The notes below the pieces were generated by a model. It did not search any database, was not told where the DNA came from, and saw only the letters and a list, made by a program, of their open reading frames with translations. 64,000 nt of DNA from Austropuccinia psidii (taxonomy: Eukaryota; Basidiomycota; Pucciniomycetes; Pucciniales; Sphaerophragmiaceae), in the NCBI GenBank assembly GCA_023105745.1, contig JALGQZ010000015.1, positions 3,102,999 through 3,166,998 on the forward strand, read 5' to 3'. A program made the position numbers and the translations under genes. This document shows, one piece after another, positions 11,584-23,798 of this stretch (position 1 is the first letter of the stretch; every line of letters begins with the position of its first letter).

Positions 11584-13385
11584 TGTGAGCCTTAGAGATA
11601 TTTTAAGACACCCAAAAGACCAACAATAATAAAAAAATATACAATTATAAATAAAATGAATTTATTTATATTACAAAAAAAAGCAAAATACAAATTTAAG
11701 TTCATACACAAAAATGAAAAATTTAATTATAATTCAAAAATAAAATTGCATTGAATTTTAAATTTGTGAAAACACATTTTTACTTGGAAAAATTAAGTAA
11801 AAATGAATTTTCAACAAAAATGCAAAAATTAAAATATTTTTGCAAAAACGTTAAATAAAAATTATCATAACTTTCTACCCTACAAATGAAAATATGGAAA
11901 TTATTTCACCATTGGACTCCTCATAAAAAATAAGGTGGAGTCACCTTTGGGTAAAATTTCTGTAACTCATCTCTAAATAGACTTAAATTAAGTTTTTAGT
12001 ATTTTCTGTGAAAAAGTTGAAAATACTCAAAACTTATATTTAATTCACATCACATGTGGCTTTAACCATCAATTTTTGTGTTACAATGGAGGTGTTGTGT
12101 GTAGTTTAGAAGCTATGGGGAATTGAAGTATTTTCAATTGAAATGTCAAGATATGCATGTGTATTACATAAGTGAACTTTAATTTACATATGAGCTGTCA
12201 AGTATTACAGTTTTGTACTGTAAAATTTCAATTAAATTGCATGTGTAAATCACAAATGTATTACATGATGAGGAATTAAAGAAAAAATAAATTGGAAAGA
12301 TTAAATCTGGGGGGGAAAAGGGACTCTAGCTCTAAGGGGGAGCCAGACCCCCAAATTCCTTTCTGATAGGAATCAGATGTGAAAATACATGCAAACGTTC
12401 ATCACTTTTGGCCTTTAATTGAGTCACAGGTCTGTGACTCAATTGAGGATGAGGTTTTGATACCAACCATGGCAGTTTAACTGTTTCCAAGAAGGTAAAG
12501 CTACCCTTATGATAAAAAAATCATTGTAAAAACAGTTTTAACTGGTTTTGACATCTCTTACACACACTATTACATGTTTTGAAGGCTTAAAACGAGGTAT
12601 TACTGTAGTGATGGCTGATTTGAGGGTCCAAAATGGCTAAAACCAGCCCTTTTTTGGTCTAAAACAGGGTTCAATGATGCCATAATTGGCTTTACTGTTG
12701 TCAAATTGTTTTCCACGACTGACAAGAGCAGGTTTTACTTTTGGAGTAAGAGAATTGATGGCTATAAAAGAATGTCTTCTTTGCCCCACTTTTCTCTTCA
12801 TTTCAGAATCCTTTCCTTTCATAATTAGCTTAAACACTGTTCAACCAATCAATAAAACATTCCAACCCTCCTTTTATTATCATTACAGACCTTTTAACCA
12901 CATGAAAAAATCATTATAATAATTTTTTGTAACTCTTATAATAATTTTTACCCCCGAACCACCCCATAAGTGTATTAAAGCATCTTTCATCCCTTCTAGT
13001 TTTGTCACTTTGTTTTCAAATTCACTGTGGTCACTTTTGGGTGTGTTTTCTCTTTAATAATCGTTTTAAATACTCTGTTCTTATATTAATTTCCTGCAGT
13101 CTTTTGCTCAATTAATTCCAATTGAAATTGCTCTTGAAGAAATTTCTTTTGTAGCCTTAAATATCTCTTGTAGAGTATTTTTGGATAAATATTTATTGTT
13201 GGTAAAAAAACAAATCTTTATAATAATATTTTTTTTATACTAATAAAGTTAAAAAATATATCATTGGCATGTGTTCTCTTAAAAACTTATTTCTTACTAT
13301 TTTTAATCAATTTTTACCTTAAACAGATTTTGACGACAGGAAATGTACTTGATTTTGAATCTAAGTTTCATATCCACACCTTACA
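11584..13385 (+). repeat. 3' LTR of element 1
   Basis: Begins TGTGAGCCTTAGAG and ends CACACCTTACA. It aligns with 3378-5197 with many substitutions and small indels, so the insertion is old. The TATA box is at 12763-12770. LTR-LTR divergence could date the insertion but was not computed. Confidence 0.9.
12763..12770 (+). promoter_or_regulatory. TATA box in element 1 3' LTR
   Basis: TATAAAAG in the same GATGGC-TATAAAAG-AATGTC context as the other three LTR copies. Confidence 0.65.
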
Positions 13386-14850
13386 CTTTTTAAAAACCCC
13401 AAATATCCTCTCAAAATTTTCAAATCATATTCTATCATAAAAAGATGTTTTATTTCTTCAAAATATTTATTTTAAAGTTTTCCTTTAACCTCTGAGCATG
13501 ATTTGATACTATAACCGGGGTTTTTTGACGTATTATATTGAATCAATAGTATAATTGAGTTTGTTTCTAAAACTCTCTATTTTTTATGTAGTATTAATTC
13601 TTTTAAATATTCTTTCTCTTAAATTTAACTATGCACAGTGTATGTGATAATTTATTCCATAAATAATATCATTGTTCCTTATAAGGAGTTAATTATTTTT
13701 ATGTCCCAGATATAATTTTTTCAGTAAGAGATTATATACTTCTTCTTAGTATAGCTGTCAGTGACTATAATAATAGGAGAAAAATAATAATTAATTACAA
13801 TAATCAAGAGTTTATTTTTTCAATTATTTAATGATAATGATTATTCTTTTTTCAATAATTATATTAATACGTGGTTGAAATAATAAATCTTATCATATTT
13901 ATACTAAGAAAAGTAATAGTACTCTTGATTTATGTCAATATTATCAAGAGATTCCAACAAAAGTATTAAAATTATATTTGATTCCTATAAGCCTTATACT
14001 AATAGAAATATTTTGATAGATTAAATATAATGATGTATTTTGATCAATCATTATCAAAGTAAAATTGATGCATGGTACCTATATTTTTTGATAATAATAT
14101 TATTATGTTTGTGTTTAATTGATCAGGCTTTTTATCTATACAAAGCTAGTGATAAGAGCTTTATAATAATTATCTCTATATTGAAATTTGAACTTATTTG
14201 GTTTTGGGGTCATACCTAAAAGGGTTTCACAGGTGCTCAATATCTTTATATACAAAGGAAAAGACTGATTTATTTATTATTTGGAAGATTTTTAATCTAT
14301 AAGATAAGGAAACTAAGCTATTAAAGGAGTAAATTCATGAATAAAAATAAATGTTTTTTTCAATTTTGTGCTGAAAAATATCCAGTTTCATAGTATAATG
14401 AAGCTTTAGTTCAATTGGCTCAAATTTGTGATTGGAATGATTTCATGTTTCAAAATTCCTTGCATTGGTAAAGATTTTTTTGTCAATTTTCAATAACAAT
14501 TTTTGAATATCGAAGGTAGTATATTTCCTTTCTAACAGTTTCCAGAAAGTAAAAGTGTTTTTTCTATGGATAACCAACTTATAGAATGTCTTCTTATGTT
14601 CCTATCAAGCTCCAAACGAGTCTTTTAATGAAATATTGATAATTTTGGATAAATATCTCACTTAGAGGTAATAAGCTTAAAATCATTGATATATTTTATC
14701 AAAGATTCTTTATTTTATATTAAATCTTGTAAGAATCTTAATTTTGTCTTCAATTAACTATCAAAATTAATTAATAGCTTTGAATTTCAAATGTGATTTT
14801 TAGGATTCAAAATATTTCTTCGAATAAAGGTATTAAATTGATTTTTTTTC
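13386..14850. other. AT-rich interval, no supported gene
   Basis: Very AT-rich sequence with many short A and T runs and no ORF of note. I see no protein domain, tRNA or clean repeat boundary here. Confidence 0.5.
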
Positions 14851-16050
14851 CTAATTCACAAGCTTAGTGTAACCATAATTCAATATTTATTAAAGCAAAA
14901 CACTATGTATCAAATTTCAGATACTTAAAGGACCATGTATACAAAATAAAACTTCATATTAATAAAAATCATAAATTTTTTATCAGTGGTCTTAAAGTAA
15001 CTTTATCATTATTGGAAAAAACTAATATAATTAAAAAAATCTCTTAAATACAACTTATTTTCATAGGAAATTGAATGGAAATCTCGAAATGTATTGATTT
15101 TTTTCTAAAAATCTTTTGAAAAAAACTACAAAAACACATTTATTATACTTTTTGTTGAAGAATTGAAATATATTATTATAACTGGATTCCTCGTTAAAAG
15201 ATAAATTGGGTCACCTATAGATGAAATTTGTCAAATTATTGGATTTAAGATCAATATACATCAGAGGTATTTTTACTATGAAACTCTGAGAGCACATTCC
15301 AATTTTAATCCCATGAAGCTTTGTGTTGAATTTTTCTTCTTGTCCTCAATATTATCTTTCATGTCTCATTCATGTGGGGTGACCAATTGGAGTATTTTCA
15401 ATAGAACTGTGTGACTTTGTTACACATTTTGACTTCAATCTCCCTGTGAGTAATTATCTTTGACAATTTTAAGATTATGAAATAAGATGTACTTACCTAT
15501 ATAATATATTAGTATAATACAAGAGCAGAAATGAAAACTACAATTAATTTAAAATATCTGTTTCCAGAAGAAAAAAGGAATATTGATTTCAAGAGTTCCA
15601 AATACCCCCAAATTTTTGACAATAGGTATTGTGTGAGCCATTGAGATATAACTACATATTTAAAAAGGTAATAAAGAAATTTTTCAATAATTATTTCTTT
15701 TGAATAATTATCTCAAAATAATTAAAAATGCCATAAAAAGGCATAAAGGCTTAATTAGCTTGGAATCTTATTGTTAAAAATTTGAAATAAATTACACCAT
15801 GAGCTTCCTCATTATAAAACGCACATATATTATTTCTATGGAATATCTGTAAAGTCAATACATAATGAGTAATATGTAAGAATGCCATAAAAAGACATAT
15901 ATTCTTTATTATCTCAGAAACCAATAAATAAACACGTAAAATAAATAGCTTCATTGGATTCCCCATGAAACACTACACACAAAACAATTTTATTCCATAT
16001 CTCTAAAGTTGATACTTAAGGAATTAAGCTGGATATATGCACTTTTATGA
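14850..16050. repeat. Decayed LTR-like relics with an imperfect tandem duplication
   Basis: Words in the same order as the element 1 LTR can be followed at low identity: GGATTCCTCGTTAAAAG...GGGTCACC (15184-15215) against GGACTCCTCATAAAA...GGGGTCACC in the LTR, GTATTTTCAATAGAA against GCATTTTCAATTGAA, and TATAATACAAG. A new TGTGAGCCATTGAGATAT appears at 15633. Further right, ATGCCATAAAAAGGCAT (15728) and ATGCCATAAAAAGACAT (15881) mark a roughly 153-bp imperfect tandem duplication. This is probably an old relative of the element 1 LTR; boundaries are not resolved. Confidence 0.4.
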
Positions 16051-18268
16051 TCAGTGCATACATTCATGGTTTTTAGCTAATATCTCCTGAAATGAAAATG
16101 ATAGAGAGATAAAAAATAAATAAATTTAACACATAATTACTGTAAGAATACAGATATGAACCTCATTTGAAAAGCTAAAAACAAGGTTATAACTTGTAAG
16201 GGTTTATTGAACAAAATTGCTAGAGCTGTTGACCACTTTGTTGTGAAAGTGGTCCAAACTTAAAATAAAGTGGATATTCAGGCTCTACCTGCTTATAAGT
16301 GAATAATTATGTATTTTATATGATAATACTTAAGGGGAAACCCCTGAAATCATGGTTTAAAGTTTAAAATAGTAAATTTCAACAGAAAAGATGAGTTACA
16401 AGAAAAATCATCAAAACTAGATTTTTGATGATGTAATGAAATGCTCTTGGAATTTCAGTAAGGACATGCAAAGCTATGATAATTTACTCTCTCAATGGCT
16501 GTAGTATGTATAACTTAGAGGTTATCAATGATTAAATTTTAAGCTTAAAATTGATCATTTATGATCACGCACTGTAATTGTATTTTAGGCTTAACAGTCA
16601 CAAAAGTGATGAAATTGGTGAATACTATTAGATTATGATTAATAATAGGAAAATCAAATAATCATAGGCTTCTTCCAAGCCCATGATGTCATCAAACTTA
16701 GAGCTATAGTGATAGCTCTAAATAATGGCATAATAATGAGATAAGATGTTTTATTAATTATGTAATCATCACTCAACCTTAAAATAAGGATAAATTTCAG
16801 TGGATACCATCAGTAAACGTCTAATAGAAGCCTTTTGGCCTCTAGAAGGGAGGAATTCACAATAAATAGAGCTCTTTTTACTCTATTTCCCCCTCAGACA
16901 CATCAAAAACAATAAAAACACTAAACAAAAAGGTAAAATCTTTCTTCTTAATAGATATATATATTTATAATATCAAAGACCAAAGGTAATCTTTATTATA
17001 ATCAAAAATCTTGGCGTTATTACTCCAATTGTTTAATTGTTTTTGTTATATTTCTCTAAACATCCTATTTTCCACATAAAATTAAGAATATTTGTAACTT
17101 CTCTTATTTTATTTTGTAGATATCACTTAAATAAGTTTTATTTACTTTTTTTATTGTAAACTATTTTGGAATTATTATATTAAGTGTCAAAAGTAGGTTA
17201 TTTTTTCTTTCTTAATAATTTCTCTCTATTATTACTTTTGATAATTTCATTGTTAATATAAATAGTATTTATATTAATATATAACTCTAATATTGGTAAT
17301 ATTATTTTTATTAATTGCTTTTTTTATAAAAAAAAAATTTTTTACACCTATATTATTTGTTGGTAACAATAATACAGAGATTTAAATATATTAATTACTA
17401 TATATTAATATATTTTTTTATCATATTATTTTTTATAATATGAAATATACTATTATATTCATTCAATAATATAATTACTTTATGCCAAAATTATAATAAC
17501 TCTTTATTCTTATAATTATTCTTTCTTTTCTTTATTCAATTAATAAGGAAATTCATAGTACAATAAGCGAAACATTTGTAATATTCACTTATTGTTTCAT
17601 ATTCAAATGTTACATATTGTGGTATACCTGTTCCAGTTTTGATTAATAGAAAAACCAACCTGAGAAATTTTCATTTTTATTTAGTATTTTTGCTTCTAAG
17701 TTTGAATTATTGACTTCCTGCTCAGAGGCAAATAAATCACTCAAGAAACTAGATATTTAATTTATATTTCTCATTGTGGAAGTGAACTTAATTGAAATTA
17801 TATGTCACCCAATGAGCCACTCCACATTAAAATAATGTGTAGAAGAGGTCAATAGACCCAAAAAAGTGATCTTAGATGCAATGAGGATATATGAAAAGAT
17901 ATTTCAGGGCAGAGTTGTAGTCAATTTGGGGTCATAGAAAATCAATTAAGTATTTATTTCTGAATAAACGAGGTATAATTTGATATTTCTATGAAAATTA
18001 GGCTTTATTTTATTCTTTGAGGAAGGTAACTCTTAGATTTGGAAGTAAAAATCTAGGAAAAGAGTTTAATCAAAGCTTTGGATACCATAAAAACATGAAC
18101 AGTACAGGTGTGTTGTATTATCAGATTCCTGATGGGTAAGTTCATCATTGAAAGAAGCTGTATAAAAAAGAGTTACAAGTTAATTATTAATTTTAAGATC
18201 ATGATAAGGTGGCTATTGTGATTTTATAGCTAAGAAATTCAGGATTCAGGGTTTAGAAAGATGACACG
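16050..18268. other. AT-rich flank of element A; LTR-like promoter words, no gene
   Basis: 16231-16253 is a hairpin (GACCACTTT / AAAGTGGTC, 5-nt loop). Around 16680-16880 the wording (CCCATGATGTCATCA, ATTATGTAATCAT, then AATAAATAGAGCTC at 16861 and a pyrimidine-rich stretch) resembles the U3/R part of a fungal LTR and recurs loosely at 42230-42400. The rest is AT-rich with long A/T runs near 17200-17560. No supported ORF or RNA gene. Confidence 0.4.
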
Positions 18269-18271
18269 ATA
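18269..18271. other. Target-site duplication, left copy, element A (ATA)
   Basis: ATA immediately before CACCAGGG; the matching ATA follows the right terminus at 41893-41895. Three bases is the usual duplication length for CACTA/EnSpm-type elements. Confidence 0.6.
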
Positions 18272-18317
18272 CACCAGGGCGAATCTCGTGTCAATCATTG
18301 GCAATTGACTTCACGTC
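18272..18317 (+). repeat. Left terminal inverted repeat of element A
   Basis: Forty-six bases starting CACCAGGG, pairing with 41846-41892 in reverse. The same terminus occurs at 56720-56765 (element B), where its CpG positions appear as CA or TG. CACCA-type ends are close to the CACTA/CACTG ends of the EnSpm superfamily, consistent with the Tnp2 transposase inside. Confidence 0.75.
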
Positions 18318-18376
18318 AAGCAAACGTCAAGCAGGATAAAAGTCGAGCTCATGTCAAGGGAAAATCAAGCAAACGT
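18316..18376 (+). repeat. Subterminal direct repeats TCAAGCAAACGT
   Basis: TCAAGCAAACGT occurs at 18316-18327 and 18365-18376, with further ACGTCAAG-like words between. The right end of element A (41740-41780) carries clustered TGACGT words (TGACGTTGTCTTGACGCTGA). CACTA-type transposons typically have subterminal repeats bound by an accessory protein; that role is inferred. Confidence 0.5.
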
Positions 18377-18668
18377 TGAGCACACATCCTACTCTTGTCT
18401 TACACCAAATCCTGTGACATCCACCAATATTGGTTCCCCTGTGCCTTCAACTCAGATTCCTCACCACCTGATCTTCCCGCAACCGTCCAATGGTTGGTAA
18501 AAATTACACAAGACCAGCCTGTTTGCACAAACGCACATCAAAGAGGTCCTTCAGCCAGTCTTGATGTAGGCAGGGGGTTTGACTTCACCAGGTCATCCAT
18601 GAAAGGACTCCGCCTGAGCGGGATTGTTGTTTTGCAGGTGACACTGGTAGAGCCCGCCGCACAATACC

Positions 18669-18832
18669 GCGGGTGCGGGTGTGCTTGCGTGTGCATTGGC
18701 GTGTGCGGGTGCGGGTGCGCTTGCCTGTGCATTGACGTGTGTGGGTGCGGGTGCGCTTGCGTGTGCATTGGTGTGTGCGGGTGCGCTTGTGTGTGCAGGT
18801 GTGGGTGCGCTTGCGCTTGCGGGTGCGCAAGG
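18669..18832 (+). repeat. GTGCGGG-type minisatellite near left end of element A
   Basis: Tandem units built from GTGCGGGTGCGCTTGCGTGT and CATTGGCGTGTGC, with a higher-order period of about 48 bp. The alternating purine/pyrimidine GT/GC content could form Z-DNA. ORFs across it on both strands are repeat artefacts. Element B shows only a shortened, CpG-poor remnant (about 58813-58835 and 59040-59130). Confidence 0.75.
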
Positions 18833-19086
18833 GCCGCTTCCCCTTCCAACATGATGATGGCGCAGTTAGAAATTTTGGATGCTGTGAAAGGTGAGTGTGT
18901 GGGTCATTTTATCATTGAACTTGTCTTATTCACACTTTACCCAATGTCAAAATAGTAAATTCTTTGTGGCAATGTGAAATAATGGGCTTTGTTTGTCACA
19001 ATGGGATGTCTCTGTCACTAAATTTTGAGGCAGTTATTTCACTAGCAAAATTGCTGATGAATCTGAGAGATTTGCATTTTAGTAGA

Positions 19087-22000
19087 CTAAATATCATGAA
19101 ATAACGGCTTTATCATTACAAGCAGTTCACATGACAGAACTTTGTTATCATACAATCCACAGTTACCTTCTATTTCTTCTTCAGATATAATCAAGTATCC
19201 ATCATCAAAACCAACAGCTTTATAAATATTCGGATGCGGCCAATCTGGTAAGAAATTCACATCAATCTTCAAAGTTTTTAAGATCAGAAAGTTATTGTCC
19301 AGTATGCTAGATGGCTCAGAGACTTTAAAAATGCTATTAATAATACCAAATCTTCGTGAGTTGCCCCTCAGAAAACATATCACACTGTTTCTGACATTTT
19401 TGGATTCAGTTGAAAATATATTGTTCCCAATATTAATGTTTGGAACTGGAAAATACCAAGGTGGAACAATCCTTGAAGTGGGAGGACTTGTGGATTGCAT
19501 GGTAGTGTCTAAGCTGATCCAATCAACTATTTCCCTTGTTGCATGAAAATTCTGTAAGTACTCAACCAGGCAATCATAATTTTCTTGGTCATGGTGGGAT
19601 GATTTTTTATATTTATGGTGATTGAACAGGGCAGGTGGCTGTGATTCAAAAAGCTGTTTTATTTCACATGTCATGGATGGGGATTTCAGGAGAACGGAAA
19701 CGTTGGAAAATCGACAGATATGTTGAAGTAAGGTTTTATCTATATCATCTATTCAGAGTTGCAAGAAGTTAGTCTTATTCAGTTCAGGTGTTTAATCAAT
19801 ATGAATATATTGATCTTATTAATTGGCGTACATATTTTTTTATTTGTTGGCATTTTTTGCAAACACTCCAATCAAGCGCTCATAACCCCATGTGGCTGAG
19901 GCTTGTGCTGGGCCCCAACATTGTAAGAGTTGCAGAATATTATTAGCAAAATGATGATTTGGTTTACTTTTCTGTTTTGGGAACAGGAGTTGATTGGAAA
20001 GGCGGAATTTTTTCCAATGTTCAGCAAATGCAGTCGCATCATCTATTGAAACAGTCCAACTTGTGGCAATGTTGATAGCACTAATCAAATGGAATGTATT
20101 CTTGGTTAGTTCATTTGCAAGTTCTTCTGACTCACCCATTTTTCTTTTAATGTTTGCGGATTGATGTACATCTAATGACATCTGTTGACTGAGCATTAAA
20201 AATGGAATATAGACCTTATATAAGAGAGCCCATTCAGCGGCTTTTAAGCTACCATGAGAGGGGGAACCCATGTTGCGAGGTACTCTTGTCCATTATGAGG
20301 GAATTATTGTCTCAGATATGATTTGTCGGAGATGCTCCAGAGCCTCACCCTTGATCTGGTGATCACTCAGTGCAGTGATATCCAATTCAGAAGTGGGGAT
20401 GTAATCCGCATCAAATGAAGGAATCTCCGCAGAACCACTAGGTGGATGTTACGTGTGAGTGGTGGGCATTGGGAAGTAGTTTTTTCGGGTGGAAGTAGTG
20501 GGGAGTGGCTCATTTATTATTTTTGCTGCGTCTCTTCTCAGGGAGCGGGCCTCTCTCAATGTGATTTTATCAAGAGAGCTGTTGGAGGTCATGGAATCTG
20601 AGTCTGAACTGTTGGTGTCATTGGATTTCCTGCGGGACCTGAGGTAAATTTTTAATTTGGACTCTGGAATGCACAATTTGAAACTTGCATGATCCTTCAA
20701 AATTCCAAGTGTTAAATTATGCATTATGTCAAGATTAACCATTCTGGTTGCATCCCAATACGGAAGGTCTTCTAAAATTGAATATCACACTCCATACTCA
20801 GAGAAATTTGCTTGTCTTTGTTGTGGGGTTGCCTGAAGCCATTTGGCAATGGTTGATTTATGATTTTGATATGAGCGTGTGTAGTGAAATTGAGGACCAA
20901 TTTCTTCAATTTGAGCTTTGTGAATGGTGCAAAAATTACAAAAGTGGTTGCCTGAATGGGAAATAAATCCAGTAAGCTTGCGTATGGCAACCACATCTGC
21001 AATGGGTGTGAGAATGGCAACACGAATAAAGGATCCTGAAGGACCTGTTGAGGTGGGTGAAAAATGGTAACCTTGCCATAGCTCTTTGAGCTCGTTGATG
21101 AGTGGCATTAATAAATAATTCAATTGAAGGGAAGTTGGCTCCTTTGGACCAGGGATGATTCCTGAAACATAGACATTCTCTGGCTTCAATCTTTCACTTA
21201 GGGGGAGATTAAGACAAATAAGCATGATAGGTCCAATGCTGGCCAACCGGGTGGACTTTCCATGTGCATTAAACCAGTCCACATAAATATAGAAGGCCAA
21301 TGCACCAGGAATGCACATGAATGGGGGGTCATAGATATTTCTAGTGCCAGTGAAGCGTCTCCAGACCAATCCATCCCAGACATCACATTTTGGGGAATCT
21401 TTGGGAGTTTGGGATTGTTGATGTTGATGCAGAATTTCCATAATTCCAGCCCGCTGGAGAAATCTGGCAAGCCAATTTTTGAATGGTTGATAAATGAAAT
21501 GTTTTGTTGGTATAAAATTTTGCTTCATGTTGGTTGTTTTTTGGGTGCGGGGTTCAAATGAATAGATGAATTTGCCTAATGATTGTGTGCAAGGGGGATC
21601 ATGCTCATTTGGGTCATTATGGCGTTGACAGTGGGGTTGGTCAGTTGTGACTGATTCAGTAAGGCCATTAAGAGAGAAACATTGAGGATAACATATATAG
21701 TTTTGAATCACTGGCTCCAATTGGAGATGTTCAAATATGGTACTCAGATCTTGAGGTATATGGAATGCAGGAATGGGGGGACCACCGGAGCTTGAGATGC
21801 TGGACTTGATAAGCAGGTTTAGGGGGGGGGTTGAGAATGCGTGAATCCCTGCGGGGTATATTATACCTTAATGATAGAATGGCAGATATTATCATTCCAA
21901 GGTCTTGTGGGGGAAGGGTTTGACTGCTGCTGTATGGTTTCTGTGCAGTTGAATTGAGCCCCGGTGCTGTGGAGAAGGTGCTTTGGGCCCATGGTGAATA

Positions 22001-22237
22001 ATCAGCTGGGAATATTTGATCCAATAGAAGTTGTGGGCACTCAGATCCTGATGCAGAAGTAGGGATGTTTGGAAGAGATTTGGGTGCAATGGTTGATTTG
22101 AGCTTTTTAATGTGCTGTTTATATTGGAAAGGTGTGAAGGAAACTCCAGGCCTATCACCCTCAGGGGAAGAGTGTGTTTGAGTTGAGCAGTGTTGACACA
22201 TGCATATACGCATTGAGGAATAGCGGCGGGTTGTCAT
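19087..22237 (-). pseudogene. tnp2: Tnp2-family (CACTA/EnSpm-like) transposase, element A copy
   Basis: The minus-strand gene starts ATG 22237 (MTTRRYSSMRICMCQHC, a Cys-rich N-terminus) and ends TAG 19087. Core blocks lie in 20785-21720: YIYVDWFNAHGKSTRLASIG, LKPENVYVSGIIPGPKEP, FIRVAILTPIADVVAIRK, then GFISHSGNHFCNFC. These match the Transposase_21/tnp2 pattern of basidiomycete elements. NLDIMHNLTLGILKDHA (20742 leftward) and WGYERLIGVFAKNANK (near 19850) continue the family order; the last exon (19087-19748) follows a probable intron. Breaks: a frameshift at a 9-base G run (21822-21830; 8 bases with two A in element B); TGA near 20785 where element B has CGA; TAA at 20446 where B has CAA; TAA near 20291. 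It would cut and paste the element at its TIRs. Function as read is lost unless it is corrected in trans. Confidence 0.85.
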
Positions 22238-23198
22238 TGTTTCAGGAATTGGGAGTACGGTTGGTTTGTGTATAAATATCTATGGCTGATGTGAAAGTGT
22301 TTAGGAGTGTTATTAATTGGCAAAAAAATTGAGTGATTATTTATGAAGGGGGAGATGATTTGAGCCAGCAGAGAATTTTATCCCATTTGTAATGGTGCGT
22401 GAGCTGCAGCTGATGGAGTGTAACATGTCTCATCTGGATGGCCGAACTGGTTAGGAGCTTAATTGGGTAAAATGCCATGCTGCTCAATGCTCATACATAT
22501 TCTGTTTTATTTACACATGGCGATACTGCGGTTTTGACCCTTGAGGGGTGTTCCAATAGGGATGTGTCAACATTGATTTGAGGGGATTGACATTCAAACC
22601 ATGTGAACTGGCACACCATCATACATGGCTTAAACCTTATTACAGACAGAACAATATAACTCTATTACATAAGGGGTTGGAGATCAGCTAAAGTCTTGGT
22701 ATTTGGTTTGAGTGCAGCAGGCTTTTAATTGGTTGGAATGTGATTTGGATTGTCTTGCCTTTCTTGAAAAGGTGATGTCTCTTTTGTGGGTAAATCCTTC
22801 ATGAATATACCCCTTTACAGATGTACAATGCTGTGGAATTTCAATGCATATATTGGCAGTTTGGATAATTCACAAGATGTGACAATGGGGAGGCGGAAAT
22901 GTTACCGAATATGATTACTTATGGATGATGGGTCCCCTTTGAGATCAAGGGAATATTACATTATATGGTGGTAGGCTGTGCCCGGTGGTTTCCAACAAAA
23001 GCGGAGGAGCTCAAGAGGAGGCACGGAGGATTCTCCTAAAAAGAGTCTTATTGGACTTCCACACGACACTTGGTTCCAACTATTCATAGAATTTCTCTAT
23101 TATAAATTTTAAAAGACTTCATCTCATATCACTATATTTTATCATAATACTGAGGTGTTTTATCTAGTTAATAATATTACTGTACTTTTTTGGCCCTT
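22238..23198. promoter_or_regulatory. Divergent intergenic region between transposase and partner gene (element A)
   Basis: About 960 bp with no supported ORF between two divergent ATGs. It aligns along its length with 62732-63662 in element B, so it is a conserved part of the transposon and must hold both promoters. A TATAAATATC word (22271 region) near the transposase start is shared with element B. No operator could be defined. Confidence 0.5.
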
Positions 23199-23733
23199 AT
23201 GTCATCTTCCAAGTCACATAAATCCCGTTCAGGTTCTGTTCATGACTCAGATAGTGAATCTAGCATATAATATGTTCAAACACCGTCACCATTGAGTCCC
23301 AACATTCCTCTCACAACCCCTATTGCATCCTCAATGAATGTATCAGGTCTTAACATTGATGTGGGCAATCCAAAGGCTCCAACTTCAAGCACTTGGTCGA
23401 TCCCAAAGATTTCCGTCACTCCAATTCCCCTGAATCCCACTAATACACAAACGCATGTGTCTCAGGGGCCAGAAGGCACACCTCAAATCTCATCACACGC
23501 TAATCCCCAATCAAAATTTCCATGTGAGTTCCTCCTTAATCCCGGTCGCAATCCAGTCGCATCCCAGGATCCCTTTGGCAAAAGTAAACAGCCAACCCTC
23601 AATATTCCATCAGGATCTCAGGTTCATGTGGGTGATGAAAGGCGTGTGGATGGGGGGAAACAAAGAAGACCATTGGAGAATGTAACTTGGAGTGGTCTGT
23701 CAGAGGGGAATACAGGTTTGACGCTTCATCAAA

Positions 23734-23798
23734 GTAAGTCATTTTAACTTGGGAGTATAACCTTTTTCACAATTTGATATTTTTGTTTCATGGGTTAG
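23734..23798 (+). other. Intron 1 of partner gene
   Basis: GTAAGT donor, ATGGGTTAG acceptor, 65 nt. Joining the flanks keeps one frame into MAPKGKSVRS. Typical rust intron size. Confidence 0.7.

Larger units (their letters stand above)
3378..13385 (+). mobile_element. Ty3/Gypsy LTR retrotransposon, element 1 (complete, decayed)
   Basis: A 10.0-kb element on + with two LTRs of about 1.8 kb (3378-5197 and 11584-13385). Both LTRs begin TGTGAGCCTTAGAG; the 3' copy ends CCTTACA and the 5' copy has a degenerate end. A purine tract AGGGGGAGGGAA (11572-11583) abuts the 3' LTR, and GGGGGCCCAGCC follows the 5' LTR where a primer-binding site would lie. The internal order is gag, protease, RT, RNase H, integrase, which is the Ty3/Gypsy order. 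The flanks (CATTT before, CTTTT after) match at only 4 of 5 bases, so the target duplication is uncertain. Element 2 is a second member of the family in opposite orientation. Both are immobile as read, because every domain has stops or frame changes. Confidence 0.93.

Noticed and set aside
3378..13385. Classical repeat-induced point mutation (RIP) as cause of the stops
   Set aside because: Stops arise from several substitution types and small indels; the clearest bias is CpG context, which fits methylation decay and does not need RIP, a process not established in rusts.
15728..15900. CRISPR-like repeat pair ATGCCATAAAAAGGCAT
   Set aside because: Only two imperfect copies in a 153-bp tandem duplication of eukaryotic AT-rich DNA.
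18395..18955. 186-codon + ORF and two - ORFs over the GTGCGG minisatellite
   Set aside because: Low-complexity Cys/Gly or His/Arg/Thr repeats on both strands; a product of the tandem array, with no counterpart in element B.
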